Of a DNA stretch of 64,000 bases, positions 41,985-51,122 are shown piece by piece (the first letter of the stretch is position 1; each line of letters opens with the position of its first letter). Origin of the DNA: an uncultured Chloroflexota bacterium (GTDB taxonomy: Bacteria; Chloroflexota; Anaerolineae; Aggregatilineales; Phototrophicaceae); the NCBI GenBank assembly GCA_937974245.1, contig CALJKV010000087.1:186001-250000 (forward strand), given 5' to 3'. The notes below the pieces were generated by a model. It was not told where the DNA came from, ran no database searches, and worked only from the letters and a program-made list of their open reading frames with translations. Made by a program: the position numbers and the translations under genes.

Positions 41985-42763
41985 TGCTGATCGCACTGGC
42001 CGCCGCTCTGACGGTCTGGGTATGGGCGCTGGCGGGGGCGTTATTTGCCCTGCGCTGGAACGCAATTGAGCGTCCTGGCCCACCGCTCAAAGAGGTATTC
42101 CCTTATGGTGAACTGAGGATCGGTATAGATGCCAGCTACCCTCCCTTCGCCGTTGCCACAGCCGAGGGTTTATTCGGGCTGGACGTGGATCTGGGAACAA
42201 CCCTAGCGGAGCGCATCGGGATTCCGGTGCGCTTTGTCAACATGGGGTTCGACGGCCTGTATGACTCGCTGCGAGCAGACCAGGTAGACATCGTGATTTC
42301 GGCGCTGCGGGTTGACCCGGCAAGGCTGGGGGATGTGCGTTATACGACATCGTATTTCAACGCCGGGCTGGTGCTCGTGAGTGACAATCCTGTGATAGAA
42401 ACCATGCCGAATATGTCGGGATACGCACTAGCCTATGAATATGGATCGGACGCCGATATTCAGGCTGAACGCTGGCTACGTCGGATTCAGTCTTTCGGCA
42501 CCCGCCCCTACGAAACCCCCGGTTTTGCGCTGGATGCCGCCCGTCTGGGGGAAGCTGATGCCGCGTTGACCGACATTGTGAGTGCCCGGTTGTACTTGCG
42601 CCAGCATCCTGACTGGAACGCGCACTACATGCCCATCACCGATGAATGGTATGCCATTGCCAGCCGCATTGATAAATGGATATTGTGGGAAACCGTCGAA
42701 CACGCTTTGCAAACGTTGATTCAGGACGGCTCATTGGAGACAATCATTGACCGATGGTTGTAG
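41960..42763 (+). CDS. Membrane-anchored family 3 solute-binding protein
   Basis: About 267 residues from GTG 41960, which has AGGAG nine bases upstream inside the glycosidase gene; the ATG at 41939 has no such site. An N-terminal helix (about 8-32) anchors a type II binding fold of the amino-acid/polar-compound family (GELRIGIDASYPPFAVATAEG, GFDGLYDSLRADQVDIVISAL, LGEADAALTDIVSARLYL). There is no permease or ATPase nearby. Coupled to an extracellular glycosidase, it might sense or hold a released product; this is inference. Its end overlaps the convergent parA by 20 bases. Confidence 0.85.
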   Translation: MATSPWRVMLIALAAALTVWVWALAGALFALRWNAIERPGPPLKEVFPYGELRIGIDASYPPFAVATAEGLFGLDVDLGTTLAERIGIPVRFVNMGFDGLYDSLRADQVDIVISALRVDPARLGDVRYTTSYFNAGLVLVSDNPVIETMPNMSGYALAYEYGSDADIQAERWLRRIQSFGTRPYETPGFALDAARLGEADAALTDIVSARLYLRQHPDWNAHYMPITDEWYAIASRIDKWILWETVEHALQTLIQDGSLETIIDRWL

Positions 42764-43526
42764 GTTCTTCGTCCAGCAATTCACCCACCAGGGCGAGATA
42801 GGCCAACGACGCGCTGCTTTCCGGTGCGTAATCCACCACCGCTTTGCCACTGTGTGAAGCGTCCGTGACCTGTACATCGTATGGAATCACCGTCTGGAAA
42901 ACCTGCCCTGGTAGCAACGCCCGCAGTTCGGTCAGGACATTCGGTGACTGGGCGCTAGCGGTGTCATAAAAAGTCGCCAGAACACCACGCAACCGCAGCC
43001 CCGGGTGTCCCATTTTGCTGCGAATCCGGCTCGCCGCATCCTGTACTGCACGAATGCCCGAAATTGCCAGCAGGCTGCACTGTGACGGGATCAACACCGA
43101 ATCGGCGGCCAAGAGGGCGCTGATCGTCAGCACATTCAGCCCTGGTGGGGTGTCAATCAGGATTATGTCAAAGGTGAGACGGCTTTCCCGCAGCACTTTA
43201 CGCAGCCGGTGGAGCGAAATCTCCTGTTCCACAATCTGGATGGCCGCTGCGTCCAGGTCTACACTCCCCGGTACAAGTGCCAGGTTGGTGCCCAACCGCC
43301 GCACCACTCGTGTCAAGGTTATTTCAGGATACATCAGCAGCGAATAACTACTGCGCTCAACAGTGCGCGGATCAAGGCCTAACAAAGCGGTCAGGCTGGC
43401 CTGTGGGTCGAGATCAATCAATAAAACACGCTGCTGCCGCTGTGCCAGGACAGCACCCAGGTTCAAAGCCGTCGTGGTTTTGCCCACGCCGCCCTTCTGG
43501 TTTGCGATTGCGATAATTTGTGTCAC
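42744..43526 (-). CDS. ParA-family ATPase, orphan
   Basis: A 260-residue ParA/Soj/MinD-type ATPase. The deviant Walker A box KGGVGKTTTALNLG, the DLDPQASLTALLG motif, the Walker B region IILIDTPPGLN and late TVIPYDVQVTDASHSG are all present. Soj proteins segregate chromosomes with ParB, and orphan ParAs position other cargo. No parB or parS-like site is seen nearby. It starts with GTG and has only a weak purine-rich site. A TATAAT -10 on the minus strand (43562-43567) lies about 36 bases upstream. Confidence 0.92.
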   Translation of the reverse strand: MTQIIAIANQKGGVGKTTTALNLGAVLAQRQQRVLLIDLDPQASLTALLGLDPRTVERSSYSLLMYPEITLTRVVRRLGTNLALVPGSVDLDAAAIQIVEQEISLHRLRKVLRESRLTFDIILIDTPPGLNVLTISALLAADSVLIPSQCSLLAISGIRAVQDAASRIRSKMGHPGLRLRGVLATFYDTASAQSPNVLTELRALLPGQVFQTVIPYDVQVTDASHSGKAVVDYAPESSASLAYLALVGELLDEEPTTIGQ

Positions 43527-43561
43527 GGACCGCCCCAGCCTACTTTGAGTTATATGAGGTA

Positions 43562-43567
43562 ATTATA
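43562..43567 (-). promoter_or_regulatory. Consensus -10 of parA
   Basis: TATAAT on the minus strand, about 36 bases before the GTG start. The -35 (TGGTTA at 17 bases) matches the consensus poorly. Confidence 0.4.
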
Positions 43568-43635
43568 AAGCGTAATAGCATTTGTAACCACCATCAACCC
43601 AGCGATAACCGGTGTAATGAGTGAAACATCGCGTC

Positions 43636-43664
43636 TGGAATGTGTACCAGCAAGGCGCTATACT
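43636..43664 (+). promoter_or_regulatory. Promoter of a possible leaderless glycosyltransferase message
   Basis: TATACT (43659-43664) ends seven bases before ATG 43672, with a weak TGGAAT at the -35 position (43636-43641). +1 would fall at 43671-43672, on the start codon, and no ribosome site is present at the right distance. Confidence 0.45.
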
Positions 43665-43671
43665 CTGCAAT

Positions 43672-44769
43672 ATGCATATCGGGATTGATGGTCGACTCAC
43701 GTACTACCGCACCGGAGGGATCAGCACGTATATCCGCCGGTTGATCGGGGCACTGGAAACACTGGATACGGATAACCGTTATACCGTGTTTCACAGTCGC
43801 AAGGCTCAGGATTCCCTGGTGACACGCTTCCAACAGGCGAACCTGTGGACACCCTGCCACCATCGCCTAGAACGCACCGGTCTTACGGTCGAGCTGGCAC
43901 GCTTTCATCTGGATATTTTGCACAGCCCGGATTTTATCCCGCCCCGGCATGGAGCAAGACGGCATGTGATTACAGTGCACGATCTGAATTTCCTGCACTA
44001 CCCGGACTTGCTCACCGCCGAAAGCCGTCGCTACTACAATGACCAGATTGCGACAGCGGTACGGCAAGCCGACCACATCCTGGCAGACAGTGAAGCTACC
44101 AAAGCGGACATCGTCGAAATGCTGGGCGTGCCAGACGCCAAAATCACCGTGCATATGCTGGGTGTGGAAGAAAAATTCCGGCCACTGCCAGACGAAACCC
44201 TGCAAGCCTTCTACCGGGAATATGAACTGCCTGCTCAGTATATCCTGTTCGTTGGCACGTTTGAGCCACGCAAAAACATCGCGGGACTGCTAACAGCCTA
44301 TCGGGCGCTGCGAAACGAACTCCCGGATGCGCCCCCGATTGTGCTGGCCGGGCAGCGCGGCTGGATGTTTGATGAGACGATGGCTCGTATTCGCCAGATG
44401 GGACTCGACTCGTATATTCACTGGCGGGAGAATATGCCAGGCGACGCGCTGCCTGCGTTGTACAATGGGGCGCGGGTGTTGGTGACGCCTTCGTTTTACG
44501 AAGGATTTGGCCTCCCGGCACTGGAAGCGATGGCCTGTGGCACCGTGCCTATTGTGAGTAATCGTTCGTCGCTACCCGAAGTCGTAGGGGATGTCGGGCT
44601 GCAAATCAACCCCGATGATCCGACGACACTCACGCAGGCACTTTACCATGCGCTCACCGACTCTGGCTGGCTGCGCAGGATGCAAGTGGCCGCCCTGGAA
44701 CGCGCCAGACTGTTCACCTGGAGCCACACCGCCGCCATAACTTTATCAGTTTACCGCTCCGTGATTTGA
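43672..44769 (+). CDS. Glycosyltransferase, GT4 family
   Basis: A 365-residue GT-B retaining glycosyltransferase. The N-terminus MHIGIDGRLTYYRTGGISTYIRRL is typical of GT4. Further marks are VHDLNFLHYPDL, SEATKADIVEMLGVPDAKI, LFVGTFEPRKNIAGLL and the donor-site EX7E region PSFYEGFGLPALEAMACGTVPI. It adds a sugar from a nucleotide donor in the cytoplasm, with unknown acceptor. I start at ATG 43672, not the upstream GTG at 43621, because the family begins there. It leads a run of three glycosyltransferase genes. Confidence 0.9.
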   Translation: MHIGIDGRLTYYRTGGISTYIRRLIGALETLDTDNRYTVFHSRKAQDSLVTRFQQANLWTPCHHRLERTGLTVELARFHLDILHSPDFIPPRHGARRHVITVHDLNFLHYPDLLTAESRRYYNDQIATAVRQADHILADSEATKADIVEMLGVPDAKITVHMLGVEEKFRPLPDETLQAFYREYELPAQYILFVGTFEPRKNIAGLLTAYRALRNELPDAPPIVLAGQRGWMFDETMARIRQMGLDSYIHWRENMPGDALPALYNGARVLVTPSFYEGFGLPALEAMACGTVPIVSNRSSLPEVVGDVGLQINPDDPTTLTQALYHALTDSGWLRRMQVAALERARLFTWSHTAAITLSVYRSVI

Positions 44770-44775
44770 GGCTGT

Positions 44776-45993
44776 ATGCACATTCTAATGCTCACGCCCA
44801 GCCTGCCCTACCCGCCTCAACAGGGCGGGGCCATCCGTAATTATGGCATCATCAAAGGGCTGCACACCGCCGGGCATACCATCACCTTACTGAGTTTTCA
44901 TGATAATGCTGACCTGGATGCCAGCGCCACACCGTTAGCCCAACTCTGTAGCCACATTGAAACCATTCCAGCCCCCCGGCGCACTCTGACGAACCGGCTG
45001 CGCGACCTGCTTTTTTCCAGCCAACCAGACCTTGCTCGGCGGCTGCACAGCCCAGAACTAGCCGAACGGCTGTGTGGTCTGCTGGCGAAAACGCGGTTCG
45101 ACCTCGTGCAGTTTGAGGGACTGGAAATGGCAGCCTACCTGCCCCTGGTACGGCGGTACCAGCCGGAAGCCCGCTTGATCTATGATGCGCATAATGCTGA
45201 ATATGCCCTGCAACGGGCGATTTTCCAGGTAGACAGGGGGACATTCTACCGCTGGCTGGCAGCCGGTTACTCACTGGTTCAATCCCGACGGATCATGCAC
45301 TTTGAGTCAGACATCTGCGAGCGTGCCGATTATGTCATCGCCGTTTCTGACGAAGATGCGGCGGCGCTGCGCATATTCTGTTCGGGTAATGGTATTGGCA
45401 TTGTCCCGAACGGCATCCATATTGAGGATTACGTCGCACCAGATGAACGGCTCGATCTGGGCGAACACGCCCTGGTTTTCACCGGCAAAATGGATTACCG
45501 CCCGAATGTGGACGCGATGAACTGGTTCGCAGAGGATATCCTCCCACTGATACTGGGACAAATCCCGGATACACGCCTGTACATTGTTGGACAAAAACCC
45601 CATGCTCGTCTGGAAAAATTGCGCGACAAGCATTATATCGAAATCACCGGGTGGGTACGGGATATCCAGCCCTTCCTTTATGCGACGACAGTTTATATCG
45701 CCCCATTGCGAATGGGCAGCGGAACGCGTCTGAAAATTCTGGAAGCGATGGCCGCCGGACAAGCGATTGTCGCCACATCCATCGCTGCCAGCGGGCTAAA
45801 TGCCCCCCAGGATGCCATCCTCATCGCGGATGACGAAACCAGTATGGCTGACTCCATTGTGGCACTGCTCCGGGACGCCGGACAGCGGGAGCAGCTTGGC
45901 GCAGCAGCACATGCATATGTCGAGCAGCATTATGATTGGTCGGTTGTCATTCCGCGCTTATTAGCCATCTACAAAGGATTAGGTCTTGGATAG
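44776..45993 (+). CDS. Glycosyltransferase, GT4-like
   Basis: A 405-residue GT-B enzyme of the type seen in exopolysaccharide loci: MHILMLTPSLPYPPQQGGAIRNYGIIKGL at the start, FDLVQFEGLEMAAYLPLV and DAHNAEYALQRAIF in the first domain, FTGKMDYRPNVDAMNWFAEDILP at the domain switch, and VYIAPLRMGSGTRLKILEAMAAGQAIVAT at the donor site. Six bases separate it from the previous gene. The sugar and acceptor are not evident. Confidence 0.9.
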   Translation: MHILMLTPSLPYPPQQGGAIRNYGIIKGLHTAGHTITLLSFHDNADLDASATPLAQLCSHIETIPAPRRTLTNRLRDLLFSSQPDLARRLHSPELAERLCGLLAKTRFDLVQFEGLEMAAYLPLVRRYQPEARLIYDAHNAEYALQRAIFQVDRGTFYRWLAAGYSLVQSRRIMHFESDICERADYVIAVSDEDAAALRIFCSGNGIGIVPNGIHIEDYVAPDERLDLGEHALVFTGKMDYRPNVDAMNWFAEDILPLILGQIPDTRLYIVGQKPHARLEKLRDKHYIEITGWVRDIQPFLYATTVYIAPLRMGSGTRLKILEAMAAGQAIVATSIAASGLNAPQDAILIADDETSMADSIVALLRDAGQREQLGAAAHAYVEQHYDWSVVIPRLLAIYKGLGLG

Positions 45994-47188
45994 AGAGGCG
46001 CTTGTTCTGCGAAACCGGCACATGGCAAGTGCCTTTCACGCATTGCCGGTCAAACACCAGGTGCGCCGCCTGTTGCTTGGGGTGAGCGCCCAGGTGCCAG
46101 TCAATATCCCACGTCAAGCCCACTACCCTGACCGCCTGCTACTCGTCCGCCCTGACCACTTGGGTGATGTCCTGCTGACAACCCCGGCTATCCATGCCTT
46201 GCGGGAGGCTCTTCCTGATACCGAACTGCACGCATTAGTCGGCCCCTGGTCAGCGGATGCAATAGCCGGTTACCCCGAAGTAGACCAGGTCCTCACTCTA
46301 GCGTTTCCTGGTTTCAGCCGCGATCCTAAGGATAACTGGCGCTCGCCTTATGCTCTGGCGCTGAGTTCCGCCCGTCACTTGCGGCGCATTGGCTACCGGG
46401 GCGCTGTCATCTTCCGTCCTGACCACTGGTGGGGTGCGATGCTGGCGCGTTTCGCCGGAATTCCTGAGCGTATTGGCTATGATCTACCGGATGTCGCCCC
46501 TTTCCTCACACATACCATTTCCTTTGAACGGCAGCACGCCGTCACCCAAAATATGCGACTCGTTGAGCACTTGACCGGGCAGCGAGCAGGCCTACAACCC
46601 GAACTGTATTTCCCGGTGGACTCACTTGACGAGGCGTATGTGGAGGGCTATCTAGAGGAGTGGGGAATCCCATCTGGTCAACCGGTACTCTGTATTCATC
46701 CTGGTTCGGGAACCTGGGTCAAGCGCTGGCATGAAGAACGCTGGGCTAAAGCGGCAGATACTCTCAGTGAACAATTGGATGCGCCCGTCGTGTATACTGG
46801 TGGCGACCACGAAATGCCGCTGGTGCAGCAGATTACCAACCTGATGCGCCGTCCAGCTTGCATTATGGTGGGGGATACACGGGTTGGGCAGCTTGCGGCG
46901 CTATTCAAGCGGGCGCGGGTTATCTTGGGACCGGACAGTGGCCCTCTTCATCTGGCCGCCGCCGTCGGCGCACCAACTGTCACCCTGTTTGGCCCGGCAG
47001 ATCCGTTTGAATTCAAACCCTGGGGGCCGGAAGCAAGACACATCGTGCTGGCAAGTGACATCGGCTGCCGCCCCTGTCGCGTGCTGGATTGGGGCGACGA
47101 CGACCCGGAGAATCATCCTTGTGTGCGTGAAATCACCCTCGCCAGCGTCCTCAACGCGGCACGCCAGGCCGCCAACGCCCACTATTAA
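45986..47188 (+). CDS. Glycosyltransferase family 9 (heptosyltransferase-like)
   Basis: A 400-residue GT9 protein, the family of ADP-heptose:LPS heptosyltransferases. Signature parts are RLLLVRPDHLGDVLLTTPAIHALREALP, AVIFRPDHWWGAMLARFAGIPERIGY, VLCIHPGSGTWVKRWHEERWA and the late GPDSGPLHLAAAVGAPTVTLFGPADP. Chloroflexota are not known for LPS, so it probably adds a heptose or other sugar to a surface glycan. The start is TTG 45986, with AGGA eight bases upstream and an eight-base overlap with the previous gene; ATG 46022 has no ribosome site. Its stop overlaps the convergent PPK2 stop. Confidence 0.9.
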   Translation: MDREALVLRNRHMASAFHALPVKHQVRRLLLGVSAQVPVNIPRQAHYPDRLLLVRPDHLGDVLLTTPAIHALREALPDTELHALVGPWSADAIAGYPEVDQVLTLAFPGFSRDPKDNWRSPYALALSSARHLRRIGYRGAVIFRPDHWWGAMLARFAGIPERIGYDLPDVAPFLTHTISFERQHAVTQNMRLVEHLTGQRAGLQPELYFPVDSLDEAYVEGYLEEWGIPSGQPVLCIHPGSGTWVKRWHEERWAKAADTLSEQLDAPVVYTGGDHEMPLVQQITNLMRRPACIMVGDTRVGQLAALFKRARVILGPDSGPLHLAAAVGAPTVTLFGPADPFEFKPWGPEARHIVLASDIGCRPCRVLDWGDDDPENHPCVREITLASVLNAARQAANAHY

Positions 47189-47991
47189 TCGGGGATAACG
47201 ACCTTGTCCAGTCCCTGTTCAGGGTCAGGGTATGCCAGGTTCATGCTTTCGAGCGTCTCAACAATCGTTTTCGAAATAATAAAATTCCGGTACCATTTCT
47301 TGTTGGAAGGAACGATGTGCCAGGGCGCATAATCCGTGTTACAGCGGGTCAAAACCGCTTCATAGGCATCCATGTACTCATCCCACTGTTCGCGTACCGG
47401 AAGATCCCCGGTTGAGAACTTCCAGTGTTTGTCAGGGCGGGCCAACCGCTCTTCAAACCGTTCCTTCTGCTCCTCTTTGCTAATGTGCAGGAAAAACTTC
47501 AGAATGCGTGTGCCACTATCCGCCAGCAGGCGCTCAAAATTGTTAATATGATCGTAGCGTTCTTTCCATATTTCCGGCGGGACGAGCTTGTTTACCCGAA
47601 CAACCAGCACATCCTCATAATGGCTGCGGTTGAAAATGCCGATATACCCTTTTGGTGGGGTATGCTGGTGAACCCGCCACAGAAAATCATGTGACAGTTC
47701 CTCGGCAGTCGGCGCTTTGAAGCTGGTAACACGCACGCCCTGAGGATTCACAGAGTCAAATACATGCTTAATTGTACCGTCCTTGCCACCTGCGTCCATC
47801 GCCTGGAGGACGATCAGCAAAGTGTACTTACCTTGCGCGTAAAGCATTTCCTGGAGTTCGGCCAATCGTGCCTCCAAGTGCGCTTCGGTTTCTCTGGCAT
47901 CTTTCTTATTCAAGTCACCGTGATACTCCGGGTCAAAGTTATGTAATTTGACCGGGCTACCGGACTTTGGGGCCAACGGTTGCTGAGCCAT
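47185..47991 (-). CDS. ppk2: Polyphosphate kinase 2
   Basis: A 268-residue PPK2-family kinase, which moves phosphate between polyphosphate and nucleotides. The Walker A region QAMDAGGKDGTIKHVF, the Walker B/lid region GYIGIFNRSHYEDVLVVRV and KFFLHISKEEQKERFEERL are characteristic. The single domain with PPK2 class I/III layout suggests ADP or AMP phosphorylation from polyphosphate; the class cannot be settled by eye. GGAGG precedes ATG 47991. It is the last gene of the ctaA operon run, 15 bases after rqcH. Confidence 0.93.
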   Translation of the reverse strand: MAQQPLAPKSGSPVKLHNFDPEYHGDLNKKDARETEAHLEARLAELQEMLYAQGKYTLLIVLQAMDAGGKDGTIKHVFDSVNPQGVRVTSFKAPTAEELSHDFLWRVHQHTPPKGYIGIFNRSHYEDVLVVRVNKLVPPEIWKERYDHINNFERLLADSGTRILKFFLHISKEEQKERFEERLARPDKHWKFSTGDLPVREQWDEYMDAYEAVLTRCNTDYAPWHIVPSNKKWYRNFIISKTIVETLESMNLAYPDPEQGLDKVVIPD

Positions 47992-48006
47992 ACTTTCCTC
48001 CTGCAC

Positions 48007-49728
48007 TTAGGGCGTATCGAATTCGGTTTCCCGTTGCGGGCGAACAAGGCGCGTCGTCTCATTGCGATATGTCACCATACCCGGCGCGGCGCCTTTGATC
48101 TTCTTCACATAACGGCACTCGGTCACATCCACCAGCACTTTACCCTCATCGCGGCCCGTACTGTAATAAGCGGCGACGGCGGCGGCCTGTTCGACCACCG
48201 ACTCTGGTATCGGGCGGCCATCAAACTTGACGATCACGTGCGACCCCGGCACGTCATGGGCGTGCAACCACACATCCTGCCCACCTCCCTTGCCAAAAGT
48301 AACCTGCTCATTCTGGCGACTGTTGCGCCCAACCCAGATGACAAAACCATCTTTCGTGACACACTTCAATGGCGCACTCTGCCCGCTTCCGGCAATTCTT
48401 TTGGCCGCTTTGCCGCGCCAATACCCTTTGCTCTGCAAAGCCTGGCGCACTTCATCAATGTCCGGCCAGTTAGCAGCCATCGCCAAGTCAGCAGTAAGCT
48501 GTGCCAGGAATGCTAGTTCATTTTTCGCTTCCTCGACTAGGCGCGGCACGTCCGCCAGCGCTCGTTTTGCCTTGTCATAGCGGGTGAAGTAGGCTTGCGC
48601 GTTTTCCAGCGGTGTTTGCGCCGGGTTGAGATTGATGACCAGTTCGGGCTTACCAGGGTCGTACTCCGCCTTAAGCTGCGTTTGCCCTGATTGGATGGCA
48701 TACTGGTAAGCCAGGATAAGTTCGCCACTTTGCTTGAGTACCTCGCGCTCTGCGTCGTCGGTTAGTGAACGCTCCAGCGAAGCGAGTTTCGCCCTCAGTT
48801 TTCCCTGTGCATCATCAAGCATGGCCCGCACAGGGACTTTCGCGGCGTTGTAGGCATCCTCACCTACCGGCGTGCTGTAAAACGCTTCCAGTGCCTCACT
48901 GACTGTATCCACCTGCCGCCAGCCCACCATACTCTCTAACGGGTAGACCGTAAAAGCCGTTACGCCTTCGTCGCCCTCAGCAATACCAGGCTGCCAGTCG
49001 CGCCGCGCCAGCGGGGCCATGATATCCTGCATACCTGCCAACATACGTTCCGGTTCGGCATCAATCGCGTTCTGGTTCTCGTCTAACCCCGCTCGGAAAA
49101 GAAACTCTTTCGCTAACAGTGGACCCACGCCGAGCAAACGGCTCGCTAACACCTGACGCGTTTTGCGCTTCGGGTCATCTACCTGGTCAAACAGGCCAAG
49201 CATATCTTCCGGGGTGAGTTTGAACGGATCAAGTTTGCCGGTTTGCGGCGGCGGCGGGACATACTCATGTGCGGGCAGGCTCAGCCGGTAGCGGTTTTCC
49301 TCCGGCCCGACGCGGCGCATACAGTCCACAATAACCCCTTCACGCACCAACAGAATATTGCTGCGACGCTCCATCGGCTCAATAATCAGGGCGATTTCGC
49401 CTTCCGGTCCTTCAATGTCAAATTGCAGGATGCGCTCCCAGGGTGGTTGGCTGACGTGGGTAATGCCCCCACCCTCAGCGTAGCGGCGCAGCAGCAACCC
49501 CACCTGAGTCGGCTTCGTCAGGCCACGCCGTAGTTTATCGCTCACGAGGTGGAGGCGCGGTGAATGAGAATCGGCGCTCAGGTACAGGTAGCGCCGCCTG
49601 TGGTTGGCGTAAATTTCCAGACCGATGCCGGTTTCGTCTACATCCAACACGTCCTGGATACGCCCACCCACCAGCGTATCCATAAATTCGTCAACCAATG
49701 CCGAGACAGTGAAGACGTCCAGGTACAT
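48007..49728 (-). CDS. rqcH: Rqc2/RqcH-type NFACT protein
   Basis: A 573-residue NFACT protein. These proteins bind stalled 50S subunits with peptidyl-tRNA and add Ala tails (ribosome-associated quality control); the same family is known as fibronectin-binding proteins. N-terminal NFACT-N domain at about 1-190 (GGRIQDVLDVDETGIGLEIYA, EPMERRSNILLVREG), HhH-like and coiled-coil middle (about 200-440), and NFACT-R at about 450-560 (FVIWVGRNSRQNEQVTFGKGG, DVWLHAHDVPGSHVIV). It starts two bases after the cytochrome c stop, so it is in the same operon. Confidence 0.93.
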   Translation of the reverse strand: MYLDVFTVSALVDEFMDTLVGGRIQDVLDVDETGIGLEIYANHRRRYLYLSADSHSPRLHLVSDKLRRGLTKPTQVGLLLRRYAEGGGITHVSQPPWERILQFDIEGPEGEIALIIEPMERRSNILLVREGVIVDCMRRVGPEENRYRLSLPAHEYVPPPPQTGKLDPFKLTPEDMLGLFDQVDDPKRKTRQVLASRLLGVGPLLAKEFLFRAGLDENQNAIDAEPERMLAGMQDIMAPLARRDWQPGIAEGDEGVTAFTVYPLESMVGWRQVDTVSEALEAFYSTPVGEDAYNAAKVPVRAMLDDAQGKLRAKLASLERSLTDDAEREVLKQSGELILAYQYAIQSGQTQLKAEYDPGKPELVINLNPAQTPLENAQAYFTRYDKAKRALADVPRLVEEAKNELAFLAQLTADLAMAANWPDIDEVRQALQSKGYWRGKAAKRIAGSGQSAPLKCVTKDGFVIWVGRNSRQNEQVTFGKGGGQDVWLHAHDVPGSHVIVKFDGRPIPESVVEQAAAVAAYYSTGRDEGKVLVDVTECRYVKKIKGAAPGMVTYRNETTRLVRPQRETEFDTP

Positions 49729-49730
49729 GG

Positions 49731-50210
49731 TTAGTGCGCTTCAGGAGAAAGGAGAAAGGCGATGATGTCGCCCTGCTCCGGGGCGGGTATGCGGACAGAA
49801 AAATCAAGCGGCATGGCCGGAGTGAAACCTTCGACCACATACGCCAGCGGGAAATTAATCGACTCGTAGATATAGGCTTCGGGCATCAGTGGTGGGCGAC
49901 GGGTCTCAACGCGCTCACCTATCCCTGTAAACGATGGCGCAATATTGTTAACGGCGCCTTCCCGGTGGCAGGCTGTGCAGCCATACTGCACCACCAGCGC
50001 CGCGCCGCGTTCTGTGGAAGAATCGGCTAAGAGCGGACTTACACGTTCAAGATAGCTCCCGGCAGTCAGCGTAGCCTCTGGAATATGCTCAGTATCGGTG
50101 GGCGTGTAGTCGAAGAATTCCACAACCGCCAGCACACCAAAAATCAATAAGAAACCGGACACAAGATAAACCGGCCAACCGAATACTGACCGGGATGTTT
50201 TGCCGCTCAC
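49731..50210 (-). CDS. Membrane-anchored cytochrome c
   Basis: A 159-residue monoheme c-type cytochrome. One N-terminal helix (about 12-32) anchors it. The heme site is C78-T-A-C81-H82 and the likely axial Met is M133 in FTPAMP. Spacing of about 50 residues between them fits class I cytochrome c. Acting outside the membrane, it should pass electrons to a terminal oxidase. It starts with GTG, 18 bases after ctaB, in the heme A operon, which supports an oxidase role. No oxidase subunits are present in the window. Confidence 0.88.
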   Translation of the reverse strand: MSGKTSRSVFGWPVYLVSGFLLIFGVLAVVEFFDYTPTDTEHIPEATLTAGSYLERVSPLLADSSTERGAALVVQYGCTACHREGAVNNIAPSFTGIGERVETRRPPLMPEAYIYESINFPLAYVVEGFTPAMPLDFSVRIPAPEQGDIIAFLLSPEAH

Positions 50211-50228
50211 GACAACCCTTTCACAGCT

Positions 50229-51122
50229 TTAAATCAACCTGTCAATCATCATCGCCAGGAAGAGCATTGCCAGATACATGGTGGAATATTTGTACATCCG
50301 TCGTGACGCCGGGCCACTGGCCTGCCGGATCAACAGGATTGACTGGCGAATCATGCCAGACCCTAAAAGGACGGCGGCCACCGTATAGAACCAACCGAGC
50401 GTGCCAAATAACCCCGGCAGCAATGAGATGAGGAACAACTGCGCCGTATAAAATAGTATCTGGCGGCGGGTGACTTCTTCACCGCGTGCTACCGGCATCA
50501 TGGGGACATTTGCAGCGGCATAGTCTTTGTTGACCAGCAGTGCCAGCGCCCAACTGTGTGGCGGAGTCCAATAAAACACGATGGCGAACAGAATAAACGA
50601 CTCGAATGAGAGTGAACCATATACTGCCGCCCACCCCACTAGTACCGGCACAGCACCTGCGCCACCGCCGATCAGGATATTCACGACCGTATTGCGTTTA
50701 AGAATAATGGTATACAGGATGACATAATACAGGCCACCAATCAGCGCCAGACCTGCCGCCAGCCAGTTTACCCAGATGCCCAGTATCAGTACCGACCATG
50801 CCACCAAAGCCAGACCGAAAAGGAGGGCATTCACGGGTTTGACCCGCCCGGATGGAATCGGACGACGACTGGTACGCGCCATTTTCGCATCCATGTCGCG
50901 GTCAAGGTACTGGTTAATAGCGCTCGAACCGGCAGCCGCTAGTGCGCCGCCGATCATCGTAGGGATTAAGATAGCGGCGGATGGCGCACCATCGGCAGCA
51001 ATCACCATTGCTGTCACAGTTGTGAAGAGCAGCAGCAGTACAATCCGTAACTTCGCCAGTTCAAGATACGTCTTAAGTGTGGTTGTGAAACTTAGTTGAG
51101 GAGCGTGGATAGCAGATTCCAT
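50229..51122 (-). CDS. ctaB: Protoheme IX farnesyltransferase (heme O synthase)
   Basis: A 297-residue UbiA-family enzyme that attaches farnesyl to heme B to make heme O. The signature is NQYLDRDMDAKMARTSRRP with GRVKPVNALLFGL, and the second motif is FYWTPPHSWALALLVNKDYAAANVPMMPV. About nine membrane helices are present. ATG 51122 overlaps the ctaA stop (TAATG), so ctaA and ctaB are coupled. An in-frame longer start at 51176 would lie inside ctaA. Confidence 0.95.
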   Translation of the reverse strand: MESAIHAPQLSFTTTLKTYLELAKLRIVLLLLFTTVTAMVIAADGAPSAAILIPTMIGGALAAAGSSAINQYLDRDMDAKMARTSRRPIPSGRVKPVNALLFGLALVAWSVLILGIWVNWLAAGLALIGGLYYVILYTIILKRNTVVNILIGGGAGAVPVLVGWAAVYGSLSFESFILFAIVFYWTPPHSWALALLVNKDYAAANVPMMPVARGEEVTRRQILFYTAQLFLISLLPGLFGTLGWFYTVAAVLLGSGMIRQSILLIRQASGPASRRMYKYSTMYLAMLFLAMMIDRLI

